Shown: positions 45,520 to 53,659 of the stretch, piece after piece
Position numbering within the stretch: the first letter of the stretch is position 1
Layout of the letters: each line of letters begins with the position of its first letter
The notes under the pieces: generated by a model
Database searches by the model: none
What the model was told of the DNA's origin: nothing
Seen by the model: only the letters and a program-made list of their open reading frames with translations
Position numbers and translations under genes: made by a program
Origin: Murinocardiopsis flavida
Lineage (GTDB): Bacteria > Actinomycetota > Actinomycetes > Streptosporangiales > Streptosporangiaceae
Length of the DNA stretch: 64,000 bases
Assembly (NCBI RefSeq): GCF_003014485.1
Contig: NZ_PYGA01000005.1
Location: forward strand, 124,001-188,000
Direction of reading: 5' to 3'

Positions 45520-45933
45520 TCAGCGCAGTTCCTGGATGCGGATCAGGTTGCCCGCGGGGTCGCGGACGGCGCAGTCGCGCACGCCGTACGGCTGCTCGGT
45601 GGGCTCCTGGACGACCTCGGCGTCACCGGACTGCACACGCGCGAAGGTGCCGTCGAGGTCGTCGGTCGCCAGGTTGATGCCGGCGTAGGTGCCCTTGGCC
45701 ATCATCTCGGCGATGGTGCGCTGCTCGTCGTCGGTGATGCCGCAGCCGGGAACGACCGGCGGCTCCAGGACGATGGACGTGCCGGGCTGGTCGGCGGGGC
45801 CGACCGTGATCCAGCGCATGCCGTCGTATCCGACGTCGTTGCGGACCTCGAAGCCGAGTGTGTCGCGGTAGAAGGCGAGTGATGCGTCAGGGTCGCTGTG
45901 CGGCAGGAAGCTCTGGTGAATGCTGATGTCCAT
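45520..45933 (-). CDS. VOC/glyoxalase-fold protein
   Basis: 137 residues. The fold pattern is DISIHQSFLPHSDPDASLAF and YRDTLGFEVRNDVGYDGMRW then ITVGPADQPGTSIVLEPPVV, TYAGINLATDDLDGTFARVQ and VRDCAVRDPAGNLIRIQE, the last being the typical VOC end. Metal ligands His (IHQSF), Glu (VLEPP) and Glu (IQEL) could be present. The first gene upstream is AraC, with a possible GTGA coupling through GTG 45942 (3 codons longer). Members may act as dioxygenases or bleomycin-type binding proteins. Confidence 0.88.
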   Translation of the reverse strand: MDISIHQSFLPHSDPDASLAFYRDTLGFEVRNDVGYDGMRWITVGPADQPGTSIVLEPPVVPGCGITDDEQRTIAEMMAKGTYAGINLATDDLDGTFARVQSGDAEVVQEPTEQPYGVRDCAVRDPAGNLIRIQELR

Positions 45934-45938
45934 GGCGT

Positions 45939-46400
45939 TCACGCTAGCCGCGGCTCGGTGACCGGCGCTTCTCGATTCCTGACCGGTCTGGTCACCCGCT
46001 TCGCCACGCACGGCGGCATGCCCGCCGTGGCGCCCGCCGCGTCGCGCCGGTAGGTGCTGGGCGGCACGCCGACCAGCTCGGTGAAGCGCGTGCTGAACGT
46101 GCCCAGTGACGAGCAGCCGACCGTGAAGCAGACCTCGGTGACGCTGAGGTCGCCGCGGCGCAGCAGCGCCATGGCGCGCTCGATGCGCCGGGTCATCAGG
46201 TAGGCGTACGGCGACTCCCCGTAGGCGCGCCGGAACTCGCGGCTGAGGTGCCCGGCCGACATGTGCGCGCCGCGGGCGAGCGCCTGGACGTCCAGGGGCT
46301 GGGCGTACTCCTGGTCGATCCGGTCGCGGACACGGCGCAGCCGCGCGAGGTCGCGCAGGTGCTGTGCCGGATCGGAACTGCTGGTCACACGCGAAATCAT
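45939..46400 (-). CDS. AraC-family regulator, short form
   Basis: 153 residues, essentially only the DNA-binding domain. Helix-turn-helix 1 is DVQALARGAHMSAGHLSREF and helix-turn-helix 2 is DLSVTEVCFTVGCSSLGTFS, followed by TRFTELVGVPPSTYRRD. It lacks a ligand domain. ATG 46400 (MISRVTSSS) is best placed; the longer frame from 46541 covers a low-scoring leader. It leads a three-gene strand with VOC and UvrA-like genes and may control them. Confidence 0.88.
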   Translation of the reverse strand: MISRVTSSSDPAQHLRDLARLRRVRDRIDQEYAQPLDVQALARGAHMSAGHLSREFRRAYGESPYAYLMTRRIERAMALLRRGDLSVTEVCFTVGCSSLGTFSTRFTELVGVPPSTYRRDAAGATAGMPPCVAKRVTRPVRNREAPVTEPRLA

Positions 46401-46511
46401 GCCACGTCGGTCGGACGTTTCCCAGCGCGACCGCCGCCCCGCACCGCTCCGTGTCGGCTCGGGCGCCGCCGGCCGGCGCGCCGCGGACCGGCCGGGGAAC
46501 ACACGGCAATA

Positions 46512-46522
46512 TTGTTCAACAA
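46512..46522. promoter_or_regulatory. TTGTTCAACAA, GntR/FadR-type site 1
   Basis: This fits the FadR-subfamily form TNGTNNNACNA exactly. It is 123 bp upstream of the GntR start. A related site is at 46613. Confidence 0.5.
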
Positions 46523-46612
46523 CATCGATCTTTATGCGCATCCAAGAGTACGAGAAATGGCCAACGGATCGTCAATTGCACTGTTCAAAGCATGTTTCAT
46601 GTTCGTTCTTGA

Positions 46613-46623
46613 TTGTTGAACAT
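46613..46623. promoter_or_regulatory. TTGTTGAACAT, GntR/FadR-type site 2
   Basis: This site matches site 1 at nine of eleven positions (the centre and last base differ) and lies 101 bp from it, 22 bp before the GntR start codon, where binding would block initiation. Confidence 0.5.
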
Positions 46624-46645
46624 ATAGCGGGTTAGTCTCGGGCCC

Positions 46646-47323
46646 ATGCCACTGGATGAAGCGGGCGCCACGGAGGCGTCGAGCGCGACCGACCGGGTCG
46701 TCGACGTGCTCCGGACGCGGCTCCTCGAAGGGGTGCTGGCGCCGGGCACCGCCCTGCGCGAGACCCCGGTCGCAGCCGAGTTGGACGTCTCGCGCAACAC
46801 CCTGCGCGAGGCGCTGCGGCTGCTCACGTCCGAGGGGCTGGTGGCCCAGGCGCCGAACAAGGGAGCGTTCGTCCGGGCGTTCACCGCCGCGGAGGTGCGC
46901 GACATCTACCGCACCCGCAGGGTCCTCGAAGTCCAGGCCGCGACCGAGAGCGCCGTCGCCGGCGAGGAGCGGTTCGCCGCCATGGAGGCGGCGGTGCTCG
47001 CGAAGGAGCGCGCCGAGCGTGAACGGCTGTGGCGCGCGGCGGGCACGGCGAGCCTGCGCTTCCACCAGGCCCTGGTCGCGGTGCTCGGCAGCCGCCGCCT
47101 CGACGACTTCTTCCGCACGCTGCTCGCCCAGTTGCGGTTGGCGTGGGCGGCGTCGTGCGACGAGGAGCGGTTCCAGCGCGGCTGGGCCGCCCGCGACAGG
47201 GAGCTGTACGAGCTGCTGCGCCAGGGCGGCCGCACGCAGGGCGTCGGCGTGCTGCTGGTCTATTTGGAGGACTCCGAGCGGCAGGCGCTCGACGGCCTCC
47301 GCCGCGCGGCCTCGGCGCGCTGA
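46646..47323 (+). CDS. GntR/FCD-type regulator
   Basis: 225 residues. The winged helix is DRVVDVLRTRLLEGVLAPGT, then ETPVAAELDVSRNTLREALR. The FCD ligand domain has YRTRRVLEVQAATESA and the helix FHQALVAVLGSRRLDDFFRT with its metal His, followed by ERFQRGWAARDRELYELL. It sits 55 bp before the DUF1989 gene and likely controls it and itself. The inducer is unknown. Confidence 0.9.
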   Translation: MPLDEAGATEASSATDRVVDVLRTRLLEGVLAPGTALRETPVAAELDVSRNTLREALRLLTSEGLVAQAPNKGAFVRAFTAAEVRDIYRTRRVLEVQAATESAVAGEERFAAMEAAVLAKERAERERLWRAAGTASLRFHQALVAVLGSRRLDDFFRTLLAQLRLAWAASCDEERFQRGWAARDRELYELLRQGGRTQGVGVLLVYLEDSERQALDGLRRAASAR

Positions 47324-47378
47324 CACGACCCGCCAGGGGCGCCGCGGCGCCCCTCCGACAGGACAGTGAGGAACGGAA

Positions 47379-48233
47379 ATGGGATCACCCCCCGCCGCGT
47401 ACCAGCCGAGGGCCGGCAGCGTCCTCGATGTCGACACCGCCTTCTACGACCGGCTGGCCGAGCGCACCGAGGACCGCGATCTGACCGACCGGTTCGTGCT
47501 CCCGATCCGCTCCGGCCGGGCCTGGGAGGTGCCCGCCGGGTACCTGTGCCGCGTGATCGCCCCCGAGGGGGCGCAGGCCGGCGACTTCAACGTGTGGAAC
47601 CGCCACGACCCCCGCGAGCGCCTGTGGACCTCGCGTACCCGCCAGTTGCAGAGCACCCACGTGACCCGCTACGACCGGCTGTGGTCGACACTCCCCCACC
47701 TGCGCCCGCTGCTCACCGTCACCAACGACACCCTGGCGTGGTACGGCACGGACGAGGACGGCGGCCGCATCCACGACCTGCTCGGGTCGCGGTGCGACCC
47801 CTACGTCAACCGCATCCTCACCGACGAGGACTTCGACTTCCACTGCCACTCGAACCTGACCCGCGCCGTACTGCCGTACGGCCTCACCGAGTTCGACGTG
47901 CACGACGTCCTCAACATCTTCAACTGCGCCGGGCTCAACGACGACGGCGGGTACTTCATGAAGGCGTCGCCCGCCCGTGCCGGCGACTTCTTCGAGTTCT
48001 TCGCCGAGCAGGACCTGCTCTGCGCGCTGTCGACCTGCCCCGCTGGCGACCTCTCCGTCCCGTTCTGGGGCCCCGACGCCAGGGACCCGATCGACGTGTG
48101 CCGCCCGCTGGCCGTCGAGGTCTACCGCCCCGCCGAGGAGCTGACCGCCGGGTGGAGCACCCCGCCGCGGGCCGCCTACCGGGGCATGCACGGCCTCACC
48201 CCGCCCACGTGGCCGTCCGCCGCTGCCGCCTGA
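47379..48233 (+). CDS. DUF1989 urea/carboxyguanidine-associated protein
   Basis: 284 residues. Family marks include GRAWEVPAGYLCRVIAPEGA, QAGDFNVWNRHDP, a Cys in DFDFHCHSNLT, NIFNCAGLNDDGGYFMKASP and ARAGDFFEFFAEQDLLCALS. DUF1989 proteins are encoded with urea carboxylase or carboxyguanidine deiminase pairs (CgdA/CgdB) and bind metal through His and Cys. Only one member, without carboxylase or hydrolase, is present here, so the substrate may differ. Confidence 0.88.
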   Translation: MGSPPAAYQPRAGSVLDVDTAFYDRLAERTEDRDLTDRFVLPIRSGRAWEVPAGYLCRVIAPEGAQAGDFNVWNRHDPRERLWTSRTRQLQSTHVTRYDRLWSTLPHLRPLLTVTNDTLAWYGTDEDGGRIHDLLGSRCDPYVNRILTDEDFDFHCHSNLTRAVLPYGLTEFDVHDVLNIFNCAGLNDDGGYFMKASPARAGDFFEFFAEQDLLCALSTCPAGDLSVPFWGPDARDPIDVCRPLAVEVYRPAEELTAGWSTPPRAAYRGMHGLTPPTWPSAAAA

Positions 48234-48466
48234 CGGAGGCGCGCGGACGGGTGCGGCCATGGGCATCGCCCGTCCGGCCGCACCGGTCGGTCGGGCGGCC
48301 GCCGGGGACGCCCCGCCGCCCCGTGCCGGGTGCTCTCGGTCTGGGGCGGCTGTGGCGTCCTTGCGGGCGCTGGAACGCCTGCCGCTGCGGGATCCCGGGC
48401 CTGCGCGCGCGGCCGCGGCGGGCGCACGATCCCTGTACTTCCGCGACATGGCCGTACGCTGGCCTC

Positions 48467-49129
48467 ATGACCGTCATTCCACTGCGCGGGAGTGCCGAGC
48501 GCGAGGCCGACCTTTTGGCTGCGGTGCTCGACGTGCTGCGCGAAACCGGTTATGAGCGGTTGACCGTCGAGGCGGTGATCGCTCGGGCAGGGACCGGCAA
48601 GTCCACGGTGCATCGGCGCTGGCCCCAGAAGGCGGACCTCGTCGTGGCGGCGTTCGGCCGGGCGGTGGCCGAGCCGCCGGGCGCACCCGACACCGGTGTG
48701 CTCCGCGACGACCTGCTCGCCCTGCTCGAAGGGCTGCGCGCGGAACTGGTCTCCCTCGGGGACATCGTCGCCGACCTCGTGGGGGAGCTCCGCCGGATCC
48801 CCGACCTCGCCGACGCGATGCGCACGGGCTACATCGACGCGCGCGCCGAGACCGCCCGTGAGGTGTTCGAGCGCGCCCGGCAGCGCGGCGAACTGTCCGA
48901 GCACGCCGACCTCGACCTGCTGTGGCAGGTGGTCCCCGCGACCATGTTCTTCCGGGCGCTGGTCAGCGAGGAGCCCATCGACCGCGACCTGGCGCTGCGC
49001 CTGGTCGACGGCGTGGTTCTACCCCTCGCCGTCGGCCGCCCGGCGGGGCCCGCGCTCGGCCCCCGCCGCACCCGGACCGCGCCGAAGACCGGCAAGGCGA
49101 AGGCTCCAAAGCGCTCCGACCAGTCCTGA
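48467..49129 (+). CDS. TetR-family regulator
   Basis: 220 residues. The HTH is typical: LLAAVLDVLRETGYERLTVE, then AVIARAGTGKSTVHRRWPQK (residues 15-60), followed by a helical ligand domain. A C-terminal tail rich in Pro, Arg and Lys follows. ATG 48467 lacks a clear Shine-Dalgarno and may be leaderless. Its targets are not clear: the DUF1989 gene lies upstream and the acetoin operon is convergent. Confidence 0.9.
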   Translation: MTVIPLRGSAEREADLLAAVLDVLRETGYERLTVEAVIARAGTGKSTVHRRWPQKADLVVAAFGRAVAEPPGAPDTGVLRDDLLALLEGLRAELVSLGDIVADLVGELRRIPDLADAMRTGYIDARAETAREVFERARQRGELSEHADLDLLWQVVPATMFFRALVSEEPIDRDLALRLVDGVVLPLAVGRPAGPALGPRRTRTAPKTGKAKAPKRSDQS

Positions 49130-49184
49130 CCTGCCTTCTGGCCCCGCTCAGGTCCGCGCCCGGCATCCGGCAGCGCTGACCGGC

Positions 49185-49221
49185 GCGCCGGCCGAGACCG
49201 CCGGGAGGTCCCGGCCGGCGC
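49185..49221. terminator. Hairpin between convergent genes
   Basis: GCGCCGGCC and GGCCGGCGC pair perfectly, with an inner GACC/GGTC pairing. It lies between the TetR stop and the acoC stop. Confidence 0.6.
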
Positions 49222-49242
49222 ACGCCCCCATCGGCCGCGGCG

Positions 49243-50370
49243 TCACCCCGCCGCGGCGATCGCCTCCTCGACGGCGGCGCGGACCTCGGCGGGCGCCTCC
49301 ATGTGGGCCATGTGCCCCGCACCCGCGACCCGGCGCGTGCGTACCGACGGGGGCAGCGCGTCCGCGTTGCCGACGGGCAGTACCGCGTCCTGCGCGCCCC
49401 ACACCGCTGCCACGGGGACGCCCACCCCCGCGATGAGCGGGGCGATGTCGAGCGCGGGGCCGTCGCCGTCGAGCAGGGTGCCGAGCAGGGTGTCCAGCGC
49501 CTGCCGCACGCCGTCGATGCGCTTGTAGCGCAGCAGGTCGTCCACGAGCCTGCGGTTTACCTGCGCGGAGTCGGCGAACAGCGACGCGAGGTGCGGCTTG
49601 AGCCCTTTGCGGGTGTCGGCCGCAGCGAAGCCGCGCAGGAAGTCCGCGTTGATCTGCGTGCCGACACCGGCCGGGGCGACCAGGGTCAGCGACCGCACCC
49701 GTTCGGGCGCGCGAGCCGCCGCGGCGACCGCGACGGCGCCGCCGAGCGAGTGCCCGACGACGTGCGCCCGCTCGATCCCCATGGCGTCGAGGAACCCGGT
49801 GAGCACGGCGGCCAGCTCGTCCAGCGAACCGCCGCCGACGTCCTTGCCGGACGCGCCGTGGCCGGGCAGGTCCACCGCGATGACCCTGCGGTCGGCCGCG
49901 AGGGGCTCCTGGACGAACAGCCACGAGTTCTTGTCGCCGCCGAAGCCGTGCACCAGCAGCACGGGGTCGCCGTCCCCAGCGCCGAGCGAGGCGTAGGCGA
50001 CGCTCCGGCCGCCGACGGCGACGTCGGCCGCCGCCGGTCCCTGCTCCGCCTCCGCCGCTCCGGCGGCCAGGCGTGCGCGCTCGGCGTCGACCACCGCGTC
50101 GACCTCGGCGTCGGGCACCTCGGGCGGGGCGATGACCGCGATGGTCGCGCCGACCGGCGCCGCGGACCCGGCGGCGACCACGACCCGCCGCAGGACGCCG
50201 TCACCCGCGGCCTCCAGCGTGCCCACGATCTTGTCGGTGTCGATCTCGGCGAGGTCGGCCCCCTTGGCGACCTCCTCGCCCTCGGCCGCCACCCAGTCGG
50301 TGACCGTCCCACTGGTCATCGACAGGCCCCACTTGGGCATGGTGACCCGTTGGATCCGCTCGTCGGCCAT
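49243..50370 (-). CDS. acoC: Acetoin dehydrogenase E2 component (lipoyl plus alpha/beta-hydrolase)
   Basis: 375 residues. The lipoyl domain is VTMPKWGLSMTSGTVTDWVA with the lipoyl-Lys in EIDTDKIVGTLEA. After an Ala-rich linker a hydrolase-type fold follows: VLLVHGFGGDKNSW, AVDLPGHGASGK, nucleophile in HVVGHSLGGAVAVA, and VWGAQDAVLP and AGAGHMAHME at the end. This fused form is known for AcoC of acetoin dehydrogenases and replaces the usual CAT-type catalytic core. It begins 2 bp after the acoB stop. The E3 lipoamide dehydrogenase gene is absent from this operon. Confidence 0.92.
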   Translation of the reverse strand: MADERIQRVTMPKWGLSMTSGTVTDWVAAEGEEVAKGADLAEIDTDKIVGTLEAAGDGVLRRVVVAAGSAAPVGATIAVIAPPEVPDAEVDAVVDAERARLAAGAAEAEQGPAAADVAVGGRSVAYASLGAGDGDPVLLVHGFGGDKNSWLFVQEPLAADRRVIAVDLPGHGASGKDVGGGSLDELAAVLTGFLDAMGIERAHVVGHSLGGAVAVAAAARAPERVRSLTLVAPAGVGTQINADFLRGFAAADTRKGLKPHLASLFADSAQVNRRLVDDLLRYKRIDGVRQALDTLLGTLLDGDGPALDIAPLIAGVGVPVAAVWGAQDAVLPVGNADALPPSVRTRRVAGAGHMAHMEAPAEVRAAVEEAIAAAG

Positions 50371-50372
50371 CC

Positions 50373-51386
50373 TCACCGGCTCCAATCCACGGCGGCCTTC
50401 GCGGCGTTGGCGATGCGCTGTGCGTCCGGGACGTACAGGTCCTCCAGTCCGGCGCTGAACGGCACCGGGGTGTGCGGCGCGGTGACCTGCTGGACGGGGG
50501 CGCGCAGCAGGGCGAACCCCTCGCCGGCCGCCAGCGCGGCGACGTCGGCGGCCATGGAGCAGCGCGGGGTGCTCTCGTCCACGACGACGAGGCGGCCGGT
50601 CTCGGCGAGGCTCTCCAGGATCGTCTCGGTGTCCAGCGGGCTCGTGGTCCGCGGGTCGATGACCTCGGCCTCGATTCCGGACGACGCCAGCGCGTCCGCT
50701 GCCTCCAGCGCCCGCGCGACCATCCCGCCGAAGGCGACCACGGTGACGTCGGAGCCCTCGCGGGCGGTCTCGGCCTCGCCGAACGGGATCGTGTAGGGCT
50801 CCTCCGGCACCTCGCCCGTGGTGTCGTACATCGCCTTGTGCTCGAAGAAGACCACCGGGTCGTCGTCCCGGATCGCCTGCGTCATCAGGCCCTTCGCCTC
50901 GTACGGCGAGGAGGGCAGCACGACCTTGAGGCCGGGGATGTGCGTGAACAGCGGGTACAGGGCCTGGGAGTGCTGGGCCGCGGCGCGCAGCCCGGCCCCG
51001 TACATGGTCCGGATGACGACCGGGGTCACCGCGTTGCCGCCGAACATGTAGCGGAACTTGGCGGCCTGGTTGTAGATCTGGTCGAAGCACACGCCCATGA
51101 AGTCGACGAACATGAGCTCGGCGACGGGGCGCATGCCGCGGGTCGCCGCGCCGATGGCGGCGCCGATGAACGCCGACTCCGAGATCGGGGTGTCGAGGAC
51201 GCGGCCGGGGAAGCGGTGGTAGAGGCCGCTGGTGACCCCCATGACGCCGCCCCAGGCGTCCTCCGCGCCGGGGCCGCCGGCGCCGCCCGCGTTGTCCTCG
51301 CCCATCACGATGACGGCGGGGTCGCGCGCCATCTCCTGGGCGATCGCCTCGTTGATCGCCTCGCGGTAGCTGATCGTGCGTGCCAT
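50373..51386 (-). CDS. acoB: Acetoin dehydrogenase E1 beta subunit
   Basis: 337 residues. E1-beta transketolase-type marks are TISYREAINEAIAQEMARDP, VMGEDNAG, TPISESAFIGAAIGAATRGM, RPVAELMFVDFMGVCFDQI, YGAGLRAAAQHSQ and the C-terminal EVIDPRTTSPLDTETILES. ATG 51386 is chosen because of GAGGACC and fit to the family; ATG 51404 would overlap acoA. It forms the E1 heterodimer with AcoA. Confidence 0.93.
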   Translation of the reverse strand: MARTISYREAINEAIAQEMARDPAVIVMGEDNAGGAGGPGAEDAWGGVMGVTSGLYHRFPGRVLDTPISESAFIGAAIGAATRGMRPVAELMFVDFMGVCFDQIYNQAAKFRYMFGGNAVTPVVIRTMYGAGLRAAAQHSQALYPLFTHIPGLKVVLPSSPYEAKGLMTQAIRDDDPVVFFEHKAMYDTTGEVPEEPYTIPFGEAETAREGSDVTVVAFGGMVARALEAADALASSGIEAEVIDPRTTSPLDTETILESLAETGRLVVVDESTPRCSMAADVAALAAGEGFALLRAPVQQVTAPHTPVPFSAGLEDLYVPDAQRIANAAKAAVDWSR

Positions 51387-51400
51387 GGTCCTCGCTCCTC

Positions 51401-52399
51401 TCACTCGTAGCGGACGTAGACGTCGGTCAGCAGGTCGGCGCCGTCGGGCGCCGGTGCGGCGCGGGCCCGCTCGACGGAGCCCCCGACCAGCGCGGCGACC
51501 TCGCGGTCGACCGCGTCGAGCCGTTCGGCGGTGAGCTCGCCGGTCTCCACGACCCGGCGGCGGAAGCGGGTGAGGCAGTCGAGGGTCTCGCGGGCGTTGC
51601 GCACCTCATCGCCCCGGTAGGTCTGCTGGTCGCCCTCGAAGTGCCCGAAGTAGCGGGTCAGCTTCATCTCGATGAGCGTCGGACCGCCGCCGGCGCGGGC
51701 GCGCTCCACCGCCTCGCCCGCCGCCTCGTGGACCGCGAAGAAGTCGAACCCGTCGACGATGACGCCGGGCATCCCGAACCCGGCGGCCCGATCGGCGATG
51801 TTGTCGGCGGCGACCGACCACGTGCTCGCCGTGGCCTCGGCGTAGCCGTTGTTCTCCGCGACGAAGATCGCCGGGAGGTTCCACACCGACGCGAGGTTCA
51901 TCGACTCCAGGGTGGTGCCCTGGTTGCTGGCGCCGTCCCCGAAGAACGCCACCGCGACGCCGCCGGTGTTCTGCTGCTTCGCCGCGAGCGCAGTCCCGCA
52001 GACCAGCGGGGGGCCGCCGCCGACGATGCCGTTGGCGCCGAGCATCCCCCTGCTCAGGTCGGCGATGTGCATGGAGCCGCCCTTGCCCTTGCACACGCCG
52101 GTGGCGCGGCCGAAGATCTCGGCCATCATCCCCGTGACGTCCACGCCCTTGGCGATGCAGTGCCCGTGGCCGCGGTGCGTACTGGCGATGGTGTCGCGCT
52201 CGTCGAGGTGCTGGCACACGCCGGCGGCCGACGCCTCCTCACCCGCGTACAGGTGCACGAACCCGGGGATGTCGCCGGTGGCGAACTCGTCGTGGACGCG
52301 CTCCTCGAAGTCGCGGATGGTGCGCATGGTCCGGTAGGCGCGGAGCAGCCCGTCGGGGTCGAGTCCGCGGCTGGCATCGGTCGGGATCGTCTCGGTCAC
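51401..52399 (-). CDS. acoA: Acetoin dehydrogenase E1 alpha subunit
   Basis: 332 residues. The TPP fold has the motif AVAFFGDGASNQGTTLESMN followed by FVAENNGYAEATAS (GDG...NN). Also present are RDFEERVHDEFATGDIPGFV, HLYAGEEASAAGV and STHRGHGHCIAKGVDV. It is the acetoin rather than pyruvate type by closeness to AcoA and by acoX context. GTG 52399 has GGGAGG upstream. Confidence 0.93.
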   Translation of the reverse strand: MTETIPTDASRGLDPDGLLRAYRTMRTIRDFEERVHDEFATGDIPGFVHLYAGEEASAAGVCQHLDERDTIASTHRGHGHCIAKGVDVTGMMAEIFGRATGVCKGKGGSMHIADLSRGMLGANGIVGGGPPLVCGTALAAKQQNTGGVAVAFFGDGASNQGTTLESMNLASVWNLPAIFVAENNGYAEATASTWSVAADNIADRAAGFGMPGVIVDGFDFFAVHEAAGEAVERARAGGGPTLIEMKLTRYFGHFEGDQQTYRGDEVRNARETLDCLTRFRRRVVETGELTAERLDAVDREVAALVGGSVERARAAPAPDGADLLTDVYVRYE

Positions 52400-52416
52400 G
52401 GGTACCTCCCAGGGGG

Positions 52417-53460
52417 TCAATTGGACTGCTCGGCCGGAGCGGCGGCGGATCGCAGCAGCCCCCGCCGGGCCGATTCGGCGAGTACTGCGGTGATGTCGAC
52501 GCATCGGGGCCCGTCCCCGCTCAGCCGGACGACGGGGGCCGGTCCGCCGGAGAGCTCGATCTCGCGCTCCCCGTCGACGGCGATGACCCCGTGCTCCGCG
52601 CGCACCGCCACCGCCTCGCCGCACAGCAGCGGGCGCCACTCGCGCACGCCGACGGGGACGACCAGGCCGGGCGCGATGGGCGCGCGGACGACGTGGCGGC
52701 ACTCCCGCGGCGGGCCGAGCAGCAGTGCGACGCCGTGGGGGTCGGAGCGGGGGCTGGGGCACAGCTGCCCGGCGACGCTGGACAGCCCGATCCCGTCGGG
52801 TTCGGCGAAGGTGCAGTACAGCTCGGTGATCGTCGCGGGGTCCCACAGGGCGCGGGCGCCGACGTGGCGCGCGGCGGAGACGGCGACGTCCACGAGTGCG
52901 GTCTCGGTGCGACCCGCAGCGGTGACCGTCAGGCGGGTGGAGCGGCGCAGCGCGGTGTCGGGGTCGACGGCCCCCACCGCCACCAGCCCGGCGGCGAGCC
53001 CCGCCGTGGTGGCCTCCCGCATCCGCGGGAACGCGTTGTTGGTCCCGGTGGACAACGGGAGCAGCGGCACCTCGCCGCAGGCGGCGGCCGCCACCCGCGC
53101 CGTCCCGTCGCCGCCCAGGCAGACCACGGCACCGGCCCCTGCGGTCGCCATGCGCCGCACGGCGCGCGCGGTGTCGTCGGCGGTGCCGGTGACGGGGTCG
53201 TCCGCGAGGAAGTCGACCTCGGGCCAGTGGGGGTCGCGGGCGGGGTCGCGGGTGCGCACGGCGCGCAGCACGGCGGCCGAGATACCGCCCAGGTCCGTGT
53301 TCAGCAGGACGCGGTCGACGCCCACCGCGCCCAGGGCCGTGAGCATCCGCTGCACCATGTTCGCCTTCTCGGCGGTGGGGAACACCGAGGCCGTGGCGAC
53401 GAGCCGCCTGATGTCGCGTCCGGAGGCCGGGTTCGCAACGATGCCCACGATGCGTCCCAC
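52417..53460 (-). CDS. acoX: AcoX-like NAD kinase-fold protein
   Basis: 347 residues. It begins VGRIVGIVANPASGRDIRRL, the AcoX/ATP-NAD-kinase opening. CLGGDGTARVAAAA and STGTNNAFP (GGDGT and NNxP-like motifs) mark the kinase fold. It is the first gene of the acetoin operon, 17 bp before acoA. AcoX is found in acetoin operons but its reaction is not settled. GTG 53460 has GGGAGG 4 nt upstream. Confidence 0.9.
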   Translation of the reverse strand: MGRIVGIVANPASGRDIRRLVATASVFPTAEKANMVQRMLTALGAVGVDRVLLNTDLGGISAAVLRAVRTRDPARDPHWPEVDFLADDPVTGTADDTARAVRRMATAGAGAVVCLGGDGTARVAAAACGEVPLLPLSTGTNNAFPRMREATTAGLAAGLVAVGAVDPDTALRRSTRLTVTAAGRTETALVDVAVSAARHVGARALWDPATITELYCTFAEPDGIGLSSVAGQLCPSPRSDPHGVALLLGPPRECRHVVRAPIAPGLVVPVGVREWRPLLCGEAVAVRAEHGVIAVDGEREIELSGGPAPVVRLSGDGPRCVDITAVLAESARRGLLRSAAAPAEQSN

Positions 53461-53576
53461 GACACCTCCCGGAACGGCCGTGAACGGTCGACTGTGACCC
53501 AGTTCACGCCCTTCGTGCCGGAACGGCAAGGGTTGCAGGGGGTTGCACAGGGCCGCCGGCCTCCGGCGCGCCGGCA

Positions 53577-53607
53577 TTGACCTCAATTTATGTTGAGGTT
53601 AGAGACT
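53577..53607 (+). promoter_or_regulatory. SoxR-type promoter with 18-bp dyad
   Basis: CCTCAATTTATGTTGAGG (53581-53598) has the same half-sites and 6-bp centre length as SoxR boxes (CCTCAA-N6-TTGAGG). It overlaps TTGACC at 53577, a -35 element; a -10-like TAGAGA is downstream, giving the long spacer typical of MerR-family promoters. It drives the oxidoreductase gene. Confidence 0.75.
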
Positions 53608-53659
53608 GGGGTGGCAACCCGGCCCCGCGGCCGTCAGCGCCGACCGGAAAGGCACAGCC

